A model generated the notes under the pieces. It had not been told where the DNA came from, ran no database searches, and saw nothing but the letters and a program-made list of their open reading frames with translations. Shown here piece by piece: positions 29,801 to 32,708 of a stretch of 37,422 nt of DNA (positions are counted from its first letter, which is position 1; each line of letters begins with the position of its first letter). The position numbers were made by a program, and so were the translations under genes. This DNA is from a virus, in the IMG/VR virus record IMGVR_UViG_3300030085_002856, positions 268-37,689 of that record, one strand, 5' to 3'.

Positions 29801-30056
29801 CGACACTTTCAACGACAATGGTATCACTCTTATCTGTAATATCTTCTACAACTTTAGTTGCACCATCCAGGATATTAATATCGAGTTTATCAATATCAAG
29901 ATATTGTAAAAAGTTATTGACGATATTTTGACCTAAACCAGTTTTTTCTTGAGACCTATAATAGTACTCAATAAACTTATTGAACAGTGGATATTCTGTC
30001 TTTAAAAACTCAGGAGACTGAGAAGAAATAGACTGGGAGACCTTATTAATATTCAT
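11856..30056 (-). CDS. Giant 6066-aa mosaic virion structural protein in the gp7 position
   Basis: A single uninterrupted frame, starting 6 bp after the gp6 stop and lying between gp6 and gp8, where T4 has gp7 (about 1030 aa). The N-terminus (SPEFLKTEYPLFNKFIEYYY) resembles large cyanophage structural proteins (often called VrlC-like). Modules by residue: two LxVxxNxVxxPG units (130-290); eight GSGY repeats (306-613); a helical stretch (about 630-690); GSGY repeats (1116-1339); a YHYH-like domain (about 1390-1535); two GSGY repeats (1749-1817); beta-propeller-like repeats (1817-2206); LamG-like domain (2200-2423); GSGY (3031-3241); NGV module (3560-3640); LamG-like domain (4038-4236); helical repeats (4278-5000); jelly-roll/CBM-like (5105-5316); two NGV modules (5758-5920); terminal GSGY. 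Roughly 0.65 MDa. It probably forms wedge and peripheral host-contact parts. gp7 equivalence rests on position and is uncertain; structural identity is firm. Confidence 0.88.
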   Translation of the reverse strand: MNINKVSQSISSQSPEFLKTEYPLFNKFIEYYYRSQEKTGLGQNIVNNFLQYLDIDKLDINILDGATKVVEDITDKSDTIVVESVDSFLDANGSVLIGDEVIYYEKTTASPNISLSPGISYDQVKLKWTGLAQIIDLFDGTTVRFPLTSQSSPISAPSAQHLIVTVYNEVLVPGRDYTVDGTDIVFTTAPRARIAGDDNTSTSITFLSGFVENAIIAIDDISGSFGEGQTEFKITRSAVSYEPIAEEYILAVYDNELLVPKVDFFIDGDIFIFNEAPLNGRLLSLYSIEAPIPDFGSGAVGYARINDSGQLSSISINETGSQYDYKYPPKVSINSVDGQGAAATALVNGIKNSVLLDGGKGYSDTNPPAVIIEAPTNVDSKQAELKAVVTNGTVSSIEVVNSGSGYTFVPRVSFKQPGGAKLGPATITDGRLSGTIEVVSGGSGYTTAPTVYIDAPTGDNAIVPNLEAVLTNGVVTSINIVNAGQGYVNVPRVAIVDPTGAQVLETLVDGDGRVVSVELLSGGTGYDDIPSVYIVDNSEDPGSGATATASVFNGKITDINITNFGGGYSSANPPTVIIQDPPQARASVEIGLNEITGFTVSKSGKGYNKAQLEGCARAASGIVDYTESGNAVFSNNTTAASATEGTEVKCLDALFVKRLLDKYTEQFLPDVPELDYKKIDVRNAIKSVKDFYSTKGTSFSVAYLFKLLYGEQVTVSYPKDQITKPSAATWSIDTILRATLVSGDPTNIKDGLLVQEANIADPNIGEASALVENYISIKTSDVELFELVLSEETIQGTFVVPYKTKLAEPLNTTDSIITVDSTIGWPERNGEFIIGDTELIQYKEKSLNQFIECTRSVNNVVEDWDSATEVTSNLIVHINRNTPQEVVLNVVGIVDAQETTLTDTGSYYLSGDKLSVSKLGGTSEDPALKTWLYNVKKLLEVDSITFGGVDNRYATVTCSNDHGLLVGDQVTVYGANPIIYNGSFLVTSRDSTTVFQYQLPQPAEVTPQGNILVSVDLNKGKSDNSAVLNSIGPYTTNIQNSFFNNDHVYVASTGIPNYKIGPFPGSALLPGNQRKLNRFPLSPSTISIKDAIKPGPIGTWINGTSVWSYKSDITKTFGPVTAVDILTSGSDYDASSPPTITFSGGGGSGAAADVTVNGSITEIVVDNGGSGYTSSPLVSIVGGGGSGAAATAIVTRGVVSSILMNTGGTGYTSQPSITIVGGGGTGATATASVRGPIKSIAVTSGGSSYTSKPDVTLSSGTGAVAQAIVSNGRIISIAIISGGQGYTTAPEVSIQGDGFGAVARATIDIDGENAGKVTGIEIINRGINYIQGTTLINLTSVGSGATFSPRVFEWTYNLQETATVDEAKGSVFAGFNNQYGGEYAHISNPQRLRYILGDNLFESITGSILEQETQLEHSPIIGWAFDGNPIYGPYGYSDPTDQSSSIARLNTSYRLKSNLVYDEVTNPYPVRTEGPLLTDEVAGKFVEDYEYSFGLGDLDQYNGRFCKTPDFPEGKYCYFITVDATENGNPVFPYVLGPSFNSIVDSWNLNKDAIQQNIPTGVVRYRDPYENVDIDVDRAPNVSTNALTTESGDILLFEVEDENRDGVISQDETDDPDQIFEESPLQLFDYFPSVRFDSKVDIEVETTTKFEDASVTGFIIEDSGKSYQVDDILIFDNENTDGIGVSARISKIKGETISAYTFEAVQDDFVGVLTTSVPHNIVVGDTVYVDYTPVMDSTNKQFVVRQLKGIEEIVIDQTGGGYDAEIPPTITIDGDGESAELRATVSSVGSIESVDIVNSGSGYTKNPRVILSHPQIFKKANYYVSLIEHEEYVKVNDVVVNDDKEIFFCGKTLEANGNEVAFVSKFSELGVKEWEKTLESEAGETYTEFVKLDISGNDIWVVGQNKPNSSILAAYNPDIILVKYTQALDGLSATLSFQKGYSGISGATRSDNITDIKRYSDTRYIIAGFTNTNSANPQDAFIASIDSTGTIAAKRKLASASGSEKITDLVVLNDAVYFVMETSPSNGSLDTKVSFGKVLVGTSAITVEWIKEINNTAYSFKDTSLVVDEFDEFYISATLALKSDNTVRDSFWVGKVDTDGDLLWNYRYLAPTGNSIELAGRSTIDIFGQLNLAYTRTDSTTGYKTVDTVKIAYDGVLKTHTNNEFNANNIEGITANAITVDNSGDVYVFGQTSWNRNEFIFEFDETDAATDKTGHYTPTLIGNNATDSLTLVGDGVAKLFGKDIATPANWENAAIQFTSASLGTKLSDDWTLEFMLYKDATNSQTHSQTQQTLVAIGDATDATGGLWMYYDISSGKLELVVTDNTTALNSASGALQSTQTSMFADDTWQFVGLKKEGNVFTAYINGIQIVTGTIASTQLNGKDLYIGNIPGKNGTATQFASTYQGQYYVDNLRLRNRAVTPTVPSDVTVIPAADAFGLTYDWTDDAWFTTNMNRYDYIDYVGWGLKTDKDSDADRLGDQGVQTNTNVGFARTSVTAVTGVTLTVSNTGFALGSAGFQGLDFEDATTTMQQDTEALSYTSDTWSSRTATVPSPGSQKLKLTAIVKNRYYMKVTNTVKNDNVQELTINQAFNVTIGSKLVLRNDSGSFINSGYVLRVDNANNKIYLAVNNNAWSDDLNTGLLSTEQFDSQDTYGIVGKVPTDVNVITEYNFSNVVNTTPGTFDIDLNDYNLNRTESAGSGDLDSFAKFKPFDVDSYSVKIEEISGSSSFIPGSVVSITSSDISFNSAKTTAQITNLTGVTKITLISTLDKVLQVTAVANTDEVYIITGSRHYLSVGDNILVDGNPSETVGGVVYDEYDGSFIVDRVVSNREFVYKLDAVAQTSPATNASSVSIFAKSPVLKMYYGHQYLFDLSHSSMLGSNLSFSKDNIYKLEYSFNSIERIGTPGVTGEGQPTPTVKLKVDRNVVTNISYYFDPSRVGDDSPIDTNSYLDIVDSPYLGTFTVSEIAGATITTGANIIKFPLINEPEGDATITSATYSTSSKKAVGSIADIRLINPGGFYAKLPVVTGIQSSRKIERVQINEPGTEYAVGTYNSVPIGGDGEGGLVTIVVADGTNDEGDTIPGQIQSVTITSPGKGYTTANIDIEAVNGILGPGLTGSGAEVEVVIPPFGTGAVVFAKGTNVGKIKKLKNNNFGYDYPHDYTLRPEITFPLNAQLTSTSILDSITVTNPGSGYSQAPAVVVTGGGGSGAIAEATIKNGRIDQITIKDPGAGYSSAPTIQLKSSFNYVVNLDLGLLQFAFPHGIQNGAEVTLNVVDTGEGTEFPLASGAVGRLNGTTTYYAIAGTANSLEDDQLKLAITSANAELGDSIAFANAGTGRQQVLTESFGAEAEANVITSTFLEGELVYQGDSLDTATATGYVSTNEGWQVGPRILKVVDYTGDFTQGQSITGVISKSSGVISDLKIAKGVLEIGPITKTTGQFIDDVGKPSEIIQKIQDSYYYQDFSYAVKSSVSIDDWKDILIKNVHPASFKVFGELNIDEYGFTANKEIDFELTKSVELARDATVPNIQNFALVEPVYSEFNNSEVLFRQKKLTSSENILTSVVQRLDDVSNLFDGERTQFPLTVNGENVIANANQLLIVLNGVAQTPDTAFEVQGDSIVFAQPPQPPASVKYVNVSIEQVSTVTLSFVFTSGIFPSIGDTLVGIVSNARLTVTSVAGNEISGFITQGTFITSEQCQVAATGFNGTLQTVESVTNSGLFAFNEQITNLTGDTAVVETINLETGQETPIAELRYTIGAASTSVEMVSTTSTTDAPLPAGTFTVGDNYQLASEIVRIDSVSNGSESTTITITRGQLGTTATSHQEDTPMYSTDIEVTNTLTLSKTTGTYQSTPGLFNIQLNDYIIGAQSGVVARVTQTSAYQDPVTSEFIEQVNISSGSSFFGLLFNRLTSITYPNVILDDISKSQTSIVDFDDNLTAFDAKFPANESISNNILVYDNETGNFDDNEYIRNYNIRYGSNTGEFIVGENFKVKKLTFTDSLGSGFFSQGQIIRTTDTKAEIIGYSQARKTVYLGKIGRCKSTGEDYHTITFNGDAQLDTAQKKFGTTSLLLDGTGDYLSIATSTEFGFGTGDFTVETWIRPANVASGTKMLVDFRPTSSDTAANLYLSGSTLAFQSANGAGSITGTTNLVVDTWYHVAVVRASGVTKLYLNGTQEGSDLTDTTDYGSTRPIKIGANLNGSAVFPGHIDDLRVSTNARYTAAFTAPTGMFHGDANTVLLIHFDGADAQTYTQDWSGSESFTAGEEFHNDAILETWRANSANLPTGFAFKTHRYYDASEAIRRNIQLLAEEGEHAAVQAGGSSSTNFSATYTTILNQLIEDIRNGSNSHMWDTAAALVDRTGSTVSGIVGYSTTDDNHLLTGYQTIQGHMSSIVNNVLITIAGSHGLKQWTDSTVTDSSYGTVTTLTPTTVSYDPANGNLVITSASHGLTTANSISIAPGSLKFTCTSDGNDCILAHPRVSDTHAYNRVLDITAVSTDTFTVNVGVSPANAQFAHTFVSADTNAVTVIPYTTSDCADVVSTVGNLTDIVEDTISEAIGTTSNTADGDHLATITKVEPVTEFLSGVVDAYYEVPFTGTYHDGTGDSVYTHRIGETSRNRFRDAANLIRANTAVIVDKAAHDMLTRYPDLANEMPRNVGGSTDGTERCKTDLTIIVGQLAKDIENGGNLNTITTSKFYLDGNNQLLHIRLQVWQSVYAHERIGYYMKQAINGDLTYDNTDNIITGDWGITNDPGGCANVESAIDTLITTFNDVIAPTGDDYNIGGDRLYFNRKYIAEEIAGRSTLLGLLGTELQYTINNGTFSAITYDRSTYETYIKDFIIAMISDLQTGGNNSVITQMETFLDAQLKISDDIDDQLYAFYYAHEQIKVLSEKAIKNLLYDAGSSVTGDQYAALYTDDTAYRDSETPTDIDAVSCRMKELVDTGIDTLFPGDIEARSAVKNILYNENYYKAEIASNVNSQFGTNSWQYNDFVENIVDNIQYDLLTTDTSDTQTAYTLTLSAYSGTFNVGETVTGGSTTSTVLYFSQDTLVIGSLSGTIYAAGATITSASGGSATIATGGVTSAHEWYNDISNIKSIESATAISSLIEGAVTPTNLWTNPEAFNVNWTPVSTTWTPNAALAPDNTLTAEKLVATSGSGQNNGTYRDYALTQYTTMDADTVKFDADTSRFDQGSTTGTQTFTTSMFIKAGEYSRVAFIVWLDQGQPNANSIFVNIDLTDGSYGSVFQSQGGVESYTLDTIPFGNGWYRVYATFTISFGFSTLRTRLRIRNNDNLSSFTGDDVSGIYVWGAALNTGTLGTYAAVSGQEFYANSEYNIKKFTLDLLLDYIRRSLSNTLVSPSTAASFYKFYSSTAAANYNTDTIMSFVRTSIDIINGQLKSSEHYTTVDENNALSVPTKLYGTRNIPIGISGELIASDFFYSSDRDVFAEIQSITKNEAQVAKTYQRFRIDGNITDGPFTMNETVQKQGDAAVTGVVYGFFEDANYKYLDVAVTGGTWAILDTIVGAENTTTAQISAIEKRLHLIDVVGTFEEDIPFLGYTSTESADPVSYTTNQAAVTDNTGGTLTIDTETLTGSLETTAVVYPESSRQYLEVSKYAGLDIEVGTKIASLGHIRLTLNVDSNLNQFTVGNRLYLQSGGAAFTNTYGIITEVDLNNNYVYIVQVQGTISINNAVGDFGATGTTLVGSATVTNKDTIVGAASALVQDVRDSGLNKRLYLTDIAGTFSTRDGIRGPGTYRAAVLTKETLKARVKRFFRGFDGTQTTFDLTIDNGSQYLPDPAGHLLVFVNGVLQPPGASNAYTAFSDKIQFTEAPDIGASFTGFYIGKLRQLDDISFEFDSLRQSFNLRRNDVFYSLTLTDGVQSSVIRPENNIIVSVNGVLQEPGVGFEIVGSRIIFSEIPRVGSTFVAFSFVGSEADVDSDEVVPPIEVGDFIEIEGEVTDREVAVIESSNSLITFDYLGSVFGQNAQATAVLTNGYIESVQVTSGGSGYTSRPVVRLDSISGFDGQVKALVGVAGVTLSNPGSGYQNPGVDVETSVPDDWTAPDLSLYGEEVIDPEVIP
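11950..12120 (-). repeat. C-terminal GSGY repeat pair of the giant protein
   Basis: The protein reads VTSGGSGYTSRPVVRL and then LSNPGSGYQNPG, two copies of the GSGY unit. The segment includes one of three identical 18-bp stretches (12067-12084 on the plus strand) that recur at 26539 and 28720. Confidence 0.75.
12290..12785 (-). repeat. Tandem 'NGV' modules 4 and 5 of the giant protein
   Basis: Two adjacent units of about 75-85 residues: GFDGTQTTFDL...LLVFVNGVLQPPG...IQFTEAP and FDSLRQSFNL...IIVSVNGVLQEPG...IIFSEIP. The same pattern appears near residues 130-290 and 3560-3640. In other phages such modules occur in tail-fibre and baseplate proteins; function unknown. Confidence 0.7.
14110..14745 (-). 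other. Jelly-roll / carbohydrate-binding-like domain in the giant protein
   Basis: Residues about 5105-5316 start with LWTNPEAFNVNWTPVSTTW, then APDNTLTAEKLV, FTTSMFIKAGEYSRVAF and NGWYRVYATF, ending in GIYVWGAALNTG. This order is typical of the carbohydrate-binding-like jelly-roll domains of phage tail proteins. Sugar binding is inferred, not shown. Confidence 0.6.
15060..17225 (-). repeat. Helical repeat modules in the giant protein
   Basis: Residues about 4278-5000 contain three to four related alpha-helical units in an otherwise beta-rich protein. Unit A has YYDASEAIRRNIQLLAEEG and LIEDIRNGSNS; unit B has FRDAANLIRANTAVIVDKAA and LAKDIENGGN; unit C has YFNRKYIAEEIAG and MISDLQTGGNNS; unit D has SAVKNILYNENYYKAEIASN. 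The recurring pattern is N-x-x-x-I-A-x-E followed by an (I/L)xD(I/L)xxGxN turn. Confidence 0.65.
17350..17945 (-). other. LamG/concanavalin-like domain 2 in the giant protein
   Basis: Residues about 4038-4236 show the LamG order: TTSLLLDGTGDYLSI, FGTGDFTVETWIRP, DTWYHVAVVRASGVTKLYLN, PIKIGANLNG and FPGHIDDLRVS. Such domains bind glycans or proteins in many families. Recognition is strong by motif; the ligand is unknown. Confidence 0.8.
20335..20965 (-). repeat. GSGY repeat cluster 4 of the giant protein
   Basis: Residues about 3031-3241 include GTYNSVPIGGDGEGGLVTIV, SPGKGYTTANIDI, VEVVIPPFGTG, NPGSGYSQAPAVVVTGGGGS and DPGAGYSSAPTIQL. The first half parallels the insertion in gp8 almost segment by segment. 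Confidence 0.8.
22790..23460 (-). other. LamG/concanavalin-like domain 1 in the giant protein
   Basis: Residues about 2200-2423 read DDWTLEFMLYKDATNS, GLWMYYDISSGKLELVV, DDTWQFVGLKKEGNVFTAYI, GKDLYIGNIPG and YYVDNLRLRNRAV. This is the LamG strand order with the characteristic final 'hhDxLRL' segment. It follows the propeller-like region directly. Confidence 0.78.
23440..24607 (-). repeat. Beta-propeller-like repeats in the giant protein
   Basis: Residues about 1817-2206 contain some six units pairing 'hhFhxGxT' strands with 'AFVSKFSELGVKEWEKTL'-type strands: IILVKYTQALDG, AFIASIDSTGTIAAKRKLA, SFGKVLVGTSAITVEWIKEI, FWVGKVDTDGDLLWNYRYLA and VKIAYDGVLKTH. This resembles SBBP/bulb-type propellers. 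Blade number is estimated by eye. Confidence 0.6.
24607..24812 (-). repeat. GSGY repeat cluster 3 of the giant protein
   Basis: Residues about 1749-1817 contain two units, DQTGGGYDAEIPPTITIDGD and VNSGSGYTKNPRVILS, immediately before the propeller-like region. Confidence 0.75.
26040..26709 (-). repeat. GSGY repeat cluster 2 of the giant protein
   Basis: Residues about 1116-1339 contain five to six units of roughly 40 residues, for example GGSGYTSSPLVSIVGGGGSG, GGTGYTSQPSITIVGGGGTG and GGQGYTTAPEVSIQGDGFGA, separated by AxATAxVxxGxIxSIxVxxG. It is the most regular cluster; the plus strand shows recurrent CCACCACC and ATATCCAG words here. Confidence 0.88.
28215..29140 (-). repeat. GSGY repeat cluster 1 of the giant protein
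   Basis: Residues about 306-613 contain eight units with about 42-residue spacing: GSQYDYKYPPKVSI, GKGYSDTNPPAVII, GSGYTFVPRVSF, GSGYTTAPTVYI, GQGYVNVPRVAI, GTGYDDIPSVYI, GGGYSSANPPTVII and GKGYNKAQL. A tandem beta-repeat rod or solenoid is inferred. Confidence 0.88.
29190..29665 (-). repeat. 'NGV' modules 1 and 2 of the giant protein
   Basis: Residues about 130-290: FDGTTVRFPL...LIVTVYNEVLVPGRDYTV...IVFTTAP and FGEGQTEFKI...ILAVYDNELLVPKVDF...FIFNEAP. They are diverged copies of the module that ends the giant protein. Confidence 0.62.
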
Positions 30057-30062
30057 CTAACT

Positions 30063-32111
30063 TTAGAAGCAACTAGAATCGTTGATTGAACCAGAGTTCG
30101 AGATTGCAGGGATATCAAGAACTGGAGGAGTTACGTTGAAATCCGTTGGCGTCAAACTATTTAGAGGAATTGTTGGGGGTGCTGTAGTACCTACAGGTGC
30201 AACTGTAATCGAAGGAGTAACGATGTTAATAATCGTTCCAGGAGTAGTTGCTGGAATGGTCGAGTTGTTTGCAGGAATGAATAACGTTGGTATTTGAAGA
30301 TTAGTTGGAAGGAGATCTGGATTAGAAACTTCTCCGATTCCTGTTGCTTCATCAGTAATTGTCACTGCACCAGATGGAAGAGCAGATGAACCCGTGCTAA
30401 TAATATTAACTGGTCCAAAACAGACTTCACCAGTATCATAGTTTACAGTTCCTGCATTGTCATTGGTATAGATTTTCCGAGTTCCTGTGTTGTAGAAAGT
30501 TCTAAGATTGCCATATCCATCATCTTCAAACTGTTGATCAACTCCAGGTCTATCAGCGGTTTTGAAAGTACCAGAGAGAAGAACAGGTTCTTTTTTACAT
30601 TGATTACTACCATCCCCTGACCCATCAGATCCATCTTGACTTGGAGCACTATTGTAAAGATTTGAACCTGTAGAAATACAATACGTATTAGTTTGATTCG
30701 TATTTGGTTCAACATACTTCAAAATAGTGGTTTGAAGTGAAGTATCAGTAACACAACTATTTGAAAGACCAATCGCCTTTTCAAGATCTTGTGCTCTAAA
30801 TGTGGAGTTGAAATTATTGATTTGAGTTTGCTTACCCCAATCATTTACTGCATTACTAATATCCGTTTCGATTTCCGAAGGATTAGATCCGCAACCTGTA
30901 TCATAACTTGCAAATATTTTTACATTAATGTAAAGATCATCTGGATCAGTAATAACAGGATCGATAGATGCCATAGCATATGGTCTTAAATCATCAGCAA
31001 TCTGTTTTTTAGTTGCATCATTAAGTAAAGTTCCTGTTTTCGTAGAAATGACAATAAAGACTTTGCCATATATGGGGGGATTTAAAGCATCACCACCATA
31101 TGCAACAACAGATTGTGCGTTGGGGTAAATATTTTTTGTAATGATAGCATAGTCTTGAGCAGTTACTGCTCTGTACTGAGCAGAGTAATATCTTGGTGCA
31201 TAATACTTAATAGACTCTACACTTTCTGCACCATCTCCTTGCTGAGATTTGTCTTTTACTGTAAGATTTGCAACTGTAGGACCATACGTCTGACCAAGAT
31301 TATCGGTAATTCTGCCGATAAAGTTAAATGCAGAAACTTGATTTGCAGCTGGACCTGAAGTAACCAAATATTCTAAATCAACAACTTCACCATCTTTAAC
31401 CGATCTACCAACACTATCATCACCAAATCTAATCTCATATCTCATGTCTTCCGTTTCTGACAAGAAATATGCTCGTGTAGTTGGAGTTACGTTAGAAACA
31501 GTTATAGCACGATTATAAAGATCAAATTGAGTAGAAGATTCATTAGGTCTCACTTTTACCACTAATGTGGAAATATCAGCATCTTCTGAAGGAACTTTAT
31601 AAGTCTGTTTAGCAAAGGTATTGACAACATACGAAAATGTAACAAGACTACCTTCACTGACAAGTAGGTTATCAAATACAGCAACACCTGTTGTCTGATT
31701 TACACTTGTAGTAACATCACTCAAGATATTCCAAACATAGTTGCCACCTGTTGCTACAGAACCCTTAGGTAACGTTACTGATGTTGGATAAGAACCATTG
31801 AGTTGAGTAGTTTGTATCGAAACATATAAACAAGCTTTTGATGCACTAATAGATCTAGGAACGTAGTTAAGTAACTTAGCAATATTAACTACGTTATCAC
31901 GAACTGTTGCTGATGGCAAAAATGCCTCATTCATCGCCATATTAGCGTTGAACGAGGTATAGTAAGTATTATACGCTAATAAATCAACCAAGTATGACAG
32001 GGATGACCCATCAAAATCATAATCACTAAACTCCGAACGAGTCCTCAAATATGACTTGATTGAAGATTTGATATCTTCAAAATCTAATGCGGTTAGGTTA
32101 TTTGGTTGCAT
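30063..32111 (-). CDS. 6: Baseplate wedge subunit gp6
   Basis: A 682-aa protein close to the T4 gp6 length (660 aa). The N-terminus shows the gp6 pattern: LDFEDIKSSIKSYLRTRSEF, FDGSSLSYLVDLLAYNTYY, NMAMNEAFLPSATVRDNVVN and KLLNYVPRS. The central part contains EDMRYEIRFGDDSVGRSVKD and ARYYSAQYRAVTAQDY-like text (APRYYSAQYRAVTAQDYAII), typical of gp6/gpJ-type baseplate proteins. gp6 forms the inner ring of the wedge and drives baseplate rearrangement. The last about 100 residues are a Pro/Thr/Ser-rich low-complexity tail ending in DSSCF, probably flexible. The start overlaps the gp25 stop by one base (TAATG), so coupled translation is likely. The next gene starts 6 bp after its stop. Assignment is firm; the tail function is unknown. 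Confidence 0.93.
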   Translation of the reverse strand: MQPNNLTALDFEDIKSSIKSYLRTRSEFSDYDFDGSSLSYLVDLLAYNTYYTSFNANMAMNEAFLPSATVRDNVVNIAKLLNYVPRSISASKACLYVSIQTTQLNGSYPTSVTLPKGSVATGGNYVWNILSDVTTSVNQTTGVAVFDNLLVSEGSLVTFSYVVNTFAKQTYKVPSEDADISTLVVKVRPNESSTQFDLYNRAITVSNVTPTTRAYFLSETEDMRYEIRFGDDSVGRSVKDGEVVDLEYLVTSGPAANQVSAFNFIGRITDNLGQTYGPTVANLTVKDKSQQGDGAESVESIKYYAPRYYSAQYRAVTAQDYAIITKNIYPNAQSVVAYGGDALNPPIYGKVFIVISTKTGTLLNDATKKQIADDLRPYAMASIDPVITDPDDLYINVKIFASYDTGCGSNPSEIETDISNAVNDWGKQTQINNFNSTFRAQDLEKAIGLSNSCVTDTSLQTTILKYVEPNTNQTNTYCISTGSNLYNSAPSQDGSDGSGDGSNQCKKEPVLLSGTFKTADRPGVDQQFEDDGYGNLRTFYNTGTRKIYTNDNAGTVNYDTGEVCFGPVNIISTGSSALPSGAVTITDEATGIGEVSNPDLLPTNLQIPTLFIPANNSTIPATTPGTIINIVTPSITVAPVGTTAPPTIPLNSLTPTDFNVTPPVLDIPAISNSGSINDSSCF

Positions 32112-32530
32112 TACTCGGGTCTCTGTAAAACAAATTCTATTGTTTCAACAATAGGTAAACCAACTACTTGATATTCAATACTAACATTTAATTTATTACC
32201 TTCATAGATGGGGGTAACATCTACATTCGTAAGTTCTACCCTTGGTTCATACTGGTTAATGGTAGATCTGATTTCGTCTTCAATAGTATCGACAGTAAAA
32301 GCATCTAATGGTTCAAACAGTAAACTATTTACAGATGAACCAACCAAAGGTTGAAACGGTTTTTCTCCAGGAGTAGTTAAAATCAGATTTTTAACTGCTT
32401 GTTTGATGGAGTTATCATTAGTTACAACAGAGAGATCGTCAGTAAAGGGATTCCTAGCAAAGTTCGTCGAAAAATCTTTAAAACTTTTCGATTTTTTGAA
32501 ATCAGCACCACCAATACGTTTTAGTGACAT
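32111..32530 (-). CDS. 25: Baseplate wedge subunit gp25
   Basis: A 139-aa protein (T4 gp25 is 132 aa) with the gp25/lysozyme-like family signature: FARNPFTDDLSVVTNDNSIK, NLILTTPGEKPFQPLVGS, the NSLLFEPLD segment and the conserved EPR motif in INQYEPRVELTNVDV. gp25 sits in the wedge core and links it to the tube/sheath initiation complex; homologous proteins occur in contractile injection systems. It starts 29 bp after the small basic gene, with an AGAGAG purine run before the ATG and a late promoter motif at the upstream stop codon. It overlaps gp6 by one base. No anomaly is seen; assignment is firm. Confidence 0.95.
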   Translation of the reverse strand: MSLKRIGGADFKKSKSFKDFSTNFARNPFTDDLSVVTNDNSIKQAVKNLILTTPGEKPFQPLVGSSVNSLLFEPLDAFTVDTIEDEIRSTINQYEPRVELTNVDVTPIYEGNKLNVSIEYQVVGLPIVETIEFVLQRPE

Positions 32531-32556
32531 CTCTCTGCCATTACTTTATACAAATA

Positions 32557-32564
32557 TATTTATC
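32557..32564 (-). promoter_or_regulatory. T4-like late promoter motif GATAAATA before gp25
   Basis: The minus strand reads GATAAATA, overlapping the TAA stop of the 48-aa gene (CGA TAA ATA). It lies about 26 bases before the gp25 ATG. It is the third NATAAATA motif at a gene junction and would start a gp25-gp6-giant transcript. Confidence 0.62.
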
Positions 32565-32706
32565 GCCCTTGTCCACGATAACGCTTTTTAGCTTTGTTGC
32601 GAGAAGTAGAAGCATATTTGGTATGCTTTCCCATTCCTTGTCGAGTTTTCTTGGGGACAGACTCAATCATCTTGTCTCCCATCAATCCAACTTTTGCCCT
32701 TGCCAT
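32560..32706 (-). CDS. 48-aa very basic conserved small protein
   Basis: The protein starts MARAKVGLMGDKMIESVPKK and ends KKRYRGQGR. I count about 15 Lys/Arg in 48 residues and only two acidic residues. I recall a similar small protein near gp25 in other T4-like cyanophages but know no function. The start at 32706 is chosen because a perfect AGGAGG Shine-Dalgarno lies 9 bases before it; the frame extends further upstream to an ATG at 32775, but that would overlap the PAAR-like gene heavily. The gene sits between the spike-tip and wedge genes. Its charge would suit binding to nucleic acid or to acidic virion proteins; this is inference. Confidence 0.8.
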   Translation of the reverse strand: MARAKVGLMGDKMIESVPKKTRQGMGKHTKYASTSRNKAKKRYRGQGR

Positions 32707-32708
32707 GA

